Shown piece by piece: positions 5,441 through 9,153 of a stretch of DNA of 9,153 nucleotides; positions within the stretch are counted from its first letter, which is position 1, and every line of letters starts with the position of its first letter. Under the pieces are notes generated by a model. The model saw only the letters and a list, made by a program, of their open reading frames with translations. It had not been told where the DNA came from and searched no databases. The position numbers were made by a program, and so were the translations under genes. The DNA is from Bacillota bacterium (GTDB lineage: Bacteria; Bacillota; Dethiobacteria; DTU022; JAAZDR01), in assembly GCA_012512705.1 (NCBI GenBank), contig JAAZDR010000142.1, forward strand, positions 1 through 9,153. Direction: 5' to 3'.

Positions 5441-7054
5441 CTAAGCGTTAGCCTCGCGATGCCGGTAGCGAGGGAGAATCAGCGGCGATACACGGCCACC
5501 GGTATCGACACCATTTTCTTCGAGCTCACGGTGATATTTTTGCACATGTGCAAGGGTCAAAGATTTTAGCTTAACATCTTTAGATTTACGTGCAGCAAAT
5601 GCTCCCGCGCGTCTTCCAAAGACAAGAATATCAAGTAGGGAGTTACCCATCAACCGGTTGCGTCCATGCACGCCCCCTGAATTTTCACCGGCAACAAAGA
5701 AATTTTCAATATTTGTCTCCCCGTGTTCATTAATCAAGATTCCGCCATTCTGGTAGTGCAGGGTAGGATAGATAAGCATCGGTTCTTTACGAATATCGAT
5801 ATTAAAGCGGGAAAACTGACGCAGCATCGCCGGCAGCTGTCTTTTAATAGTTCCCTCGCCATGAATCTTTTCAATTAATGGTGAATCAAGCCAAACACCA
5901 ACTATTCCATTTGGTGTCGGTACGCCTAACTTCCTCTCTTTACATTCGCGTATAATTGCCGCTGACTCTACATCACGTGTCTCCAGGTGATGACAAAACT
6001 GTTCGCCGTTAATATTTAAAGGAGTAGCACCAAGCCCTCTAACCTTTTCCGTAACCAGGAGTCCCAAAATCTGCGGAGGATAGGCAGCGCCCGTGGGGTG
6101 ATACTGAATAGTGTCCATAAAGGCCAGTTTCGCGCCGGCACGATAGCCGATCACAAGGCCATCACCAGTAGCGCCGTAGTGGTTTGTAGTCGGGAAACCC
6201 TGGTAATGCAGACGTCCAGATCCACCCATAGCAAAAATTACAGTTTTTGCTCTGACTACTAAATATTCTTCGGTTTCTAAATTATATAAAACAGCACCAG
6301 CAGCCCTGCCATCTTCATCGAGAATAAGCTCAACAACAGGGCTAAACTCGATAACTTCGATACCACGATTGCGCACCTCATCGCGTAGGGTGCGCATAAT
6401 CTCCGCACCAGTATAATCCCTAGCCGCATGCATCCGCTTACGGGAAGTCCCTCCACCGTGAATGGTGAGCATCGTTCCCTTTTCATCTTTATCAAACATC
6501 GCCCCCAGATCTTCCAGCCATTTAATTACTAGCGGGGCGTCATTGACCAATGCCCGCACAAGCTCAGGAATATTGGCAAAACGGCCACCACCCATTACAT
6601 CAAGGTAGTGTATAGCAGGTGAATCATTCTGCTTATCCGCTGCCTGGATGCCTCCTTGGGCCATAATCGTGTTCGCATCACCAAAACGCAATTTGGTGGT
6701 TAGTAATACACTGGCGCCCTCCTCTTGGGCCATAAGTGCAGCTGCTGCCCCAGCACCGCCCCCCCCAGCGATGAGGACATCAACATCGTAGGCGATTTCA
6801 TCTAAATCAATCTCTATATTTTCAATCCTGCTACGGGCCTCTATATAATCAGCCAGCTCCTGGGGAACCTTATCCCCTTTATTTACGCCAACTTTCAAAG
6901 CGCGAAAGCCACTCTCTATATAATCAGGATGAAATTTTTCCAGCGCTTCTATGCGTTCTTTAGGGGTCATGCGCGGGAAGTCATGGCCAAGGCGTTTACT
7001 CCTGGTAGCATCAACTCTTTTAATAAGTTCCCTCATCTCCGGTGTATAAGACAT
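5441..7054 (-). CDS. fumarate reductase/succinate dehydrogenase-like flavoprotein subunit (soluble type)
   Basis: A 537-residue FAD protein of the SdhA/FrdA/NadB family. An N-terminal extension of about 88 charged residues precedes the Rossmann motif DVLIAGGGGAGAAAA (92-106). Dicarboxylate-site residues are present: His319 in QYHPTG, Arg360 in ETRDVESAAI, His433 in LHYQNGG, and Arg467 in NRLMGNSLLD. The MAQGGI motif (131-136) is present, but the residue matching the covalent flavin His of SdhA/FrdA is Asn128, so FAD should be bound non-covalently. Only about 50 residues follow the last FAD motif, against nearly 200 in E. coli FrdA. ATG 7052-7054 follows GGAGGAGG. It lies 37 bases after the iron-sulfur gene, and no anchor subunit is adjacent. 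Fumarate reduction is the likely reaction; the electron donor is unknown. L-aspartate oxidase is less likely because of the NRLMGNSLLDILVFGR pattern and the FeS partner. Confidence 0.87.
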   Translation of the reverse strand: MSYTPEMRELIKRVDATRSKRLGHDFPRMTPKERIEALEKFHPDYIESGFRALKVGVNKGDKVPQELADYIEARSRIENIEIDLDEIAYDVDVLIAGGGGAGAAAALMAQEEGASVLLTTKLRFGDANTIMAQGGIQAADKQNDSPAIHYLDVMGGGRFANIPELVRALVNDAPLVIKWLEDLGAMFDKDEKGTMLTIHGGGTSRKRMHAARDYTGAEIMRTLRDEVRNRGIEVIEFSPVVELILDEDGRAAGAVLYNLETEEYLVVRAKTVIFAMGGSGRLHYQGFPTTNHYGATGDGLVIGYRAGAKLAFMDTIQYHPTGAAYPPQILGLLVTEKVRGLGATPLNINGEQFCHHLETRDVESAAIIRECKERKLGVPTPNGIVGVWLDSPLIEKIHGEGTIKRQLPAMLRQFSRFNIDIRKEPMLIYPTLHYQNGGILINEHGETNIENFFVAGENSGGVHGRNRLMGNSLLDILVFGRRAGAFAARKSKDVKLKSLTLAHVQKYHRELEENGVDTGGRVSPLILPRYRHREANA

Positions 7055-7091
7055 ATAAAAAGGCCTCCTCCACTAAATATTTGTTCTCCCA

Positions 7092-7775
7092 CTATTTTTC
7101 AATTTCGCGGCTGTTGTACATCTCTTTGAGTTCTGCGAGATCTGCTCGCATTAATTCTTCCAACTCAGCGTCAAATTTACCGTTTTCGATCTCTTCGACC
7201 CGCTGGCGAAGATGTTCAGACGGAGGCGCAATATGTTTGCCATAGATACGCCGTGCAAGAATTCCTACGTTATAATGAACAATATGAGCAGGACAGCGGG
7301 AAACACAAAGCCCACACATTACACAATCAAAAGACTCACTAGCAGCCTTATCGATTTCTCCCCTTTGGGCATAAGCTATATACTGCATGACATTCAGATC
7401 CTGCGGGCACACCTTGGTACAGGAGTTGCAGCCCAGGCAGCGAAAAATCTCGGGGTAGTACTGGGCAATCTGGGCTGCTTTAGGTTCCAATTGGGCAACA
7501 TCATACTCTGCTTTTTGTGCGGGGAAGAAGGGGATCTGCGTCAGATACATTTCCGGCTCTACTATGGTCTGACAGGCAAGGGCAACCTTTAGCTCCGTAT
7601 CACCGGCAGTACGATAAACAGTAGCGCAAGCGCCGCAGAAGCCAGCACGGCAGCCACAGCCTCTTTTTAATTGATAGCCAGCGTATTCCATGGCGTTCAA
7701 GATTGTTAGAGAATCAGGGACACTGTATTTTTTGCCCATGATATAGATATTTACTTTAGCCGCTTCGTTCGCCAT
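7092..7775 (-). CDS. iron-sulfur subunit partnering the fumarate reductase-like flavoprotein
   Basis: A 227-residue electron-transfer protein. The N-terminal part is a plant-ferredoxin-like [2Fe-2S] domain as in SdhB/FrdB, with Cys42-x4-Cys47-x2-Cys50 and Cys68, plus an extra Cys40. Two complete ferredoxin motifs C-x2-C-x2-C-x3-C-P follow, at Cys113/116/119/124 and Cys151/154/157/161, each suited to a [4Fe-4S] cluster. Classical SdhB/FrdB instead has one [4Fe-4S] and one [3Fe-4S] with more widely spaced ligands. The arrangement recalls the N-terminal and HdrC-like parts of methanogen thiol:fumarate reductase TfrB, but the HdrB-like CCG domain is missing and the end is a charged helical tail (about 185-227). 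ATG 7773-7775 follows a perfect AAGGAGG (7786-7792) at 10 bases. It lies between malic enzyme and the flavoprotein gene, all on one strand, so it probably carries electrons to the FAD subunit. Confidence 0.85.
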   Translation of the reverse strand: MANEAAKVNIYIMGKKYSVPDSLTILNAMEYAGYQLKRGCGCRAGFCGACATVYRTAGDTELKVALACQTIVEPEMYLTQIPFFPAQKAEYDVAQLEPKAAQIAQYYPEIFRCLGCNSCTKVCPQDLNVMQYIAYAQRGEIDKAASESFDCVMCGLCVSRCPAHIVHYNVGILARRIYGKHIAPPSEHLRQRVEEIENGKFDAELEELMRADLAELKEMYNSREIEK

Positions 7776-7785
7776 TGCTGTTTTT

Positions 7786-7792
7786 CCTCCTT
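7786..7792 (-). promoter_or_regulatory. ribosome binding site of the iron-sulfur gene
   Basis: A perfect AAGGAGG on the minus strand, 10 bases before ATG 7773-7775. The CCTCCTT in the upstream arm of the hairpin at 7812-7862 is also complementary to it, so the two could compete for pairing. Confidence 0.75.
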
Positions 7793-7811
7793 AAATCCTG
7801 TGATGTAGTTA

Positions 7812-7862
7812 AACCTAACCTCCTTACCCATATTCAAAAACACGGGCAAAGGAGGTTAGGTT
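7812..7862 (-). terminator. long hairpin between malic enzyme and the iron-sulfur gene (terminator or attenuator)
   Basis: A perfect 14-bp inverted repeat, AACCTAACCTCCTT (7812-7825) and AAGGAGGTTAGGTT (7849-7862), extended inward past an internal loop by CCC/GGG (7827-7829/7844-7846). It starts 15 bases past the malic enzyme stop. On the minus strand only TTT follows the stem, so it is a weak intrinsic terminator at best. The downstream arm of the transcript holds AAGGAGGT, a perfect Shine-Dalgarno sequence, paired to ACCTCCTT in the upstream arm. Stability was not computed. Confidence 0.5.
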
Positions 7863-7877
7863 ATCCTCTAATTATAT

Positions 7878-9153
7878 CTACTCTGCAGGAGCTTCAGGGA
7901 TGATCTTTTTCTCCATAAGGATATTCGTCATTTCCTGTGCCCTGTTAATCATAGTTTTTGCTTTTTCATAAATTTCATCTCTACTGAGTTTCAGACGGGC
8001 AACCCCTTCTTCAATCGCCTGCAATGCTGTAGCTGTAGCCACTCTTGGGAAGACGTCTGCATCGCTCATAACCGGTAAAATTTTTTCTGGGTTTAGGCCT
8101 TTGTCGGCAGCACACTGGGCAAGCTCTTTAGCAGCTGCTATACACATGCCATCGGTAATCGTTTTGGCATGGACATCAAGAGCACCGCGGAAAACAGCAG
8201 GGAAGCCAAGGGAGTTGTTAACCTGGTTAGGGAAGTCTGAGCGTCCTGTAGCAACAATTTTTGCCCCTGCCTCTTTGGCCTCCCAAGGCCAGATTTCAGG
8301 GATTGGGTTAGCGCAGGCAAAAACGATCCCATCTTCGGCCATGCCTTCAATCCATTCTTTCTTGATCGTATCCGGACCGGGTTTGGAGAGGGCGATGACA
8401 ACATCGGCACCTTCGATCGCTTCAGCAGCACCGCCGGTACGCCCTTCAGTGTTGGTTTTCAAGCAGAGTTCCCACTTGTACTGATGATGCCCTTCTATAT
8501 CGCTGCGGCCTTTATGCAGGATGCCCTTGCTGTCACATACGATCACCTTGGTCGGATCTACTCCTGCAGCGAAGAAAAGGCGAGCAGTACAGATGTTGGC
8601 AGCCCCGGCACCTATAATAGCTATTTTTACCTGGTCAAGTTTTTTGCCAACAATTTTTAGTGCGTTGATTAAACCAGCGAGGTTTACAAGTGCTGTCCCC
8701 TGCTGATCGTCATGAAAGACAGGGATATGGCACTCTTCGCGTAAACGATCAAGGATGTAGAAGCATTTTGGATTGGAGATGTCTTCGAGATTTATCCCCC
8801 CAAAAGAAGGTTGAAGAGCTTTGACAATGTTGATAATCTCCTCCGGATCTTTTGTGTTGAGGCAGATAGGGAAGGCGTCAACGCCGCCTAGGTATTTAAA
8901 GAGCAAAGCTTTACCTTCCATAACGGGCATACTGGCTTCAGCGCCGATGTCTCCCAGACCTAATACTCTTGTGCCATCGGAGACAACGGCGACAAAGTTT
9001 GCCTTGTTGGTGTATTTATAGACGTCTTCTTTGTTTTCAGCAATTTTTTTACAGGGTTCGGCAACTCCGGGTGTGTACCAGATCGCAAAATCATTGAGGT
9101 CACGAACACATGCCTTTAGGCTCACTTCGACTTTACCTTGATAAAATGGGTGC
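7878..9153 (-). CDS. malic enzyme, NAD(P)-dependent, decarboxylating (5' end outside window)
   Basis: Converts malate to pyruvate and CO2 with reduction of NAD(P)+. The frame stays open to the window edge: the codons before GTG 9123-9125 read HPFYQGKVE, which fits the family N-terminus, so that GTG is an internal Val and the gene is partial. Counting it as residue 1, catalytic Tyr17 is in WYTPGVAEP and Lys72 in MEGKALLFK. Metal ligands are in INLEDIS (111-117) and HDDQQG (138-143). The nucleotide-binding loop is IGAGAAN (171-177) with Asp198 ending the second strand (CDSKG), which favours NAD+ over NADP+. ANPIPEIWPWEA and ATGRSDFPNQVNNSLGFP complete the signature. The 424 residues seen suggest that only a few dozen are missing. 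It lies upstream of and on the same strand as the fumarate reductase-like pair, separated by the long hairpin. Confidence 0.95.
   Translation of the reverse strand, partial: HPFYQGKVEVSLKACVRDLNDFAIWYTPGVAEPCKKIAENKEDVYKYTNKANFVAVVSDGTRVLGLGDIGAEASMPVMEGKALLFKYLGGVDAFPICLNTKDPEEIINIVKALQPSFGGINLEDISNPKCFYILDRLREECHIPVFHDDQQGTALVNLAGLINALKIVGKKLDQVKIAIIGAGAANICTARLFFAAGVDPTKVIVCDSKGILHKGRSDIEGHHQYKWELCLKTNTEGRTGGAAEAIEGADVVIALSKPGPDTIKKEWIEGMAEDGIVFACANPIPEIWPWEAKEAGAKIVATGRSDFPNQVNNSLGFPAVFRGALDVHAKTITDGMCIAAAKELAQCAADKGLNPEKILPVMSDADVFPRVATATALQAIEEGVARLKLSRDEIYEKAKTMINRAQEMTNILMEKKIIPEAPAE

Noticed and set aside
5441..7054. L-aspartate oxidase (NadB) identity for the flavoprotein
   Set aside because: NadB also has non-covalent FAD, but the NRLMGNSLLDILVFGRRAG segment, the dedicated iron-sulfur partner and the lack of nadA/nadC nearby favour a fumarate reductase-like role.
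7212..7592. Plus-strand open frame of 126 codons opposite the iron-sulfur gene
   Set aside because: It overlaps the cysteine motifs of a clear gene, and I saw no own ribosome binding site or family motif.
7752..7831. Short upstream frame (ATG 7829-7831, 26 codons) overlapping the iron-sulfur gene start as a leader peptide
   Set aside because: No Shine-Dalgarno sequence precedes its ATG and it begins in the hairpin loop; codon content shows no sign of selection.
8101..8484. Plus-strand open frame of 127 codons inside malic enzyme
   Set aside because: It is opposite a gene with full family motifs, and its composition is a mirror of the coding strand; it is a shadow frame.
1..9153. CRISPR array, insertion sequence, tRNA or phage genes
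   Set aside because: No regularly spaced repeats, transposase motifs, tRNA-like folds or phage proteins were seen on either strand.

Overview
The window looks like part of a chromosome from an anaerobic, low-to-moderate G+C Gram-positive bacterium, probably a member of the Clostridia in the Peptococcaceae/Syntrophomonadaceae sphere. The reasons are strong AAGGAGG-type ribosome binding sites, use of TTG starts, a COG1067-type Lon-like protease, and a cytoplasmic fumarate-reductase-like flavoprotein with a ferredoxin-like partner next to malic enzyme. This placement is inferred from gene content only. No insertion sequence, prophage gene, CRISPR array, tRNA or rRNA is visible, and no stretch above 170 bases lacks a gene.

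Layout, left to right. Positions 1-335 hold the 3' end of an unrecognised coiled-coil protein (+). It meets tail to tail a small two-helix membrane protein (-, 339-578). A 166-base divergent spacer (579-744) carries a probable promoter for an AI-2E/PerM-family membrane protein (+, 745-1809). That gene converges, with only 3 bases between stop codons, on a three-gene minus-strand unit transcribed nth (endonuclease III) -> Lon-like protease -> trmL (tRNA wobble 2'-O-methyltransferase). The first two genes of this unit overlap by 11 bases, with a TTG start for the protease. An extended -10 promoter candidate sits just before nth, behind a good terminator (about 5395-5432) that closes the next minus-strand unit.

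That unit (5441-9153) runs malic enzyme (5' end outside the window) -> iron-sulfur subunit -> flavoprotein subunit. The two redox subunits resemble fumarate reductase/succinate dehydrogenase A and B but differ from the membrane-bound enzymes. The histidine that binds FAD covalently is replaced by Asn, the C-terminal helical region is nearly absent, an N-terminal extension of about 88 residues is present, and the iron-sulfur subunit has two complete ferredoxin-type [4Fe-4S] motifs. No membrane anchor gene is next to them. Together with malic enzyme this suggests a soluble C4-dicarboxylate module: malate oxidised to pyruvate and CO2 on one side, fumarate reduced to succinate on the other. A perfect 14-bp inverted repeat between malic enzyme and the iron-sulfur gene buries a Shine-Dalgarno-like sequence and may be a terminator, processing site or attenuator.

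Most of the window is ordinary housekeeping. The points most worth a second look are the atypical fumarate-reductase-like pair, the hairpin ahead of it, and the non-consensus Walker A of the Lon-like protease.
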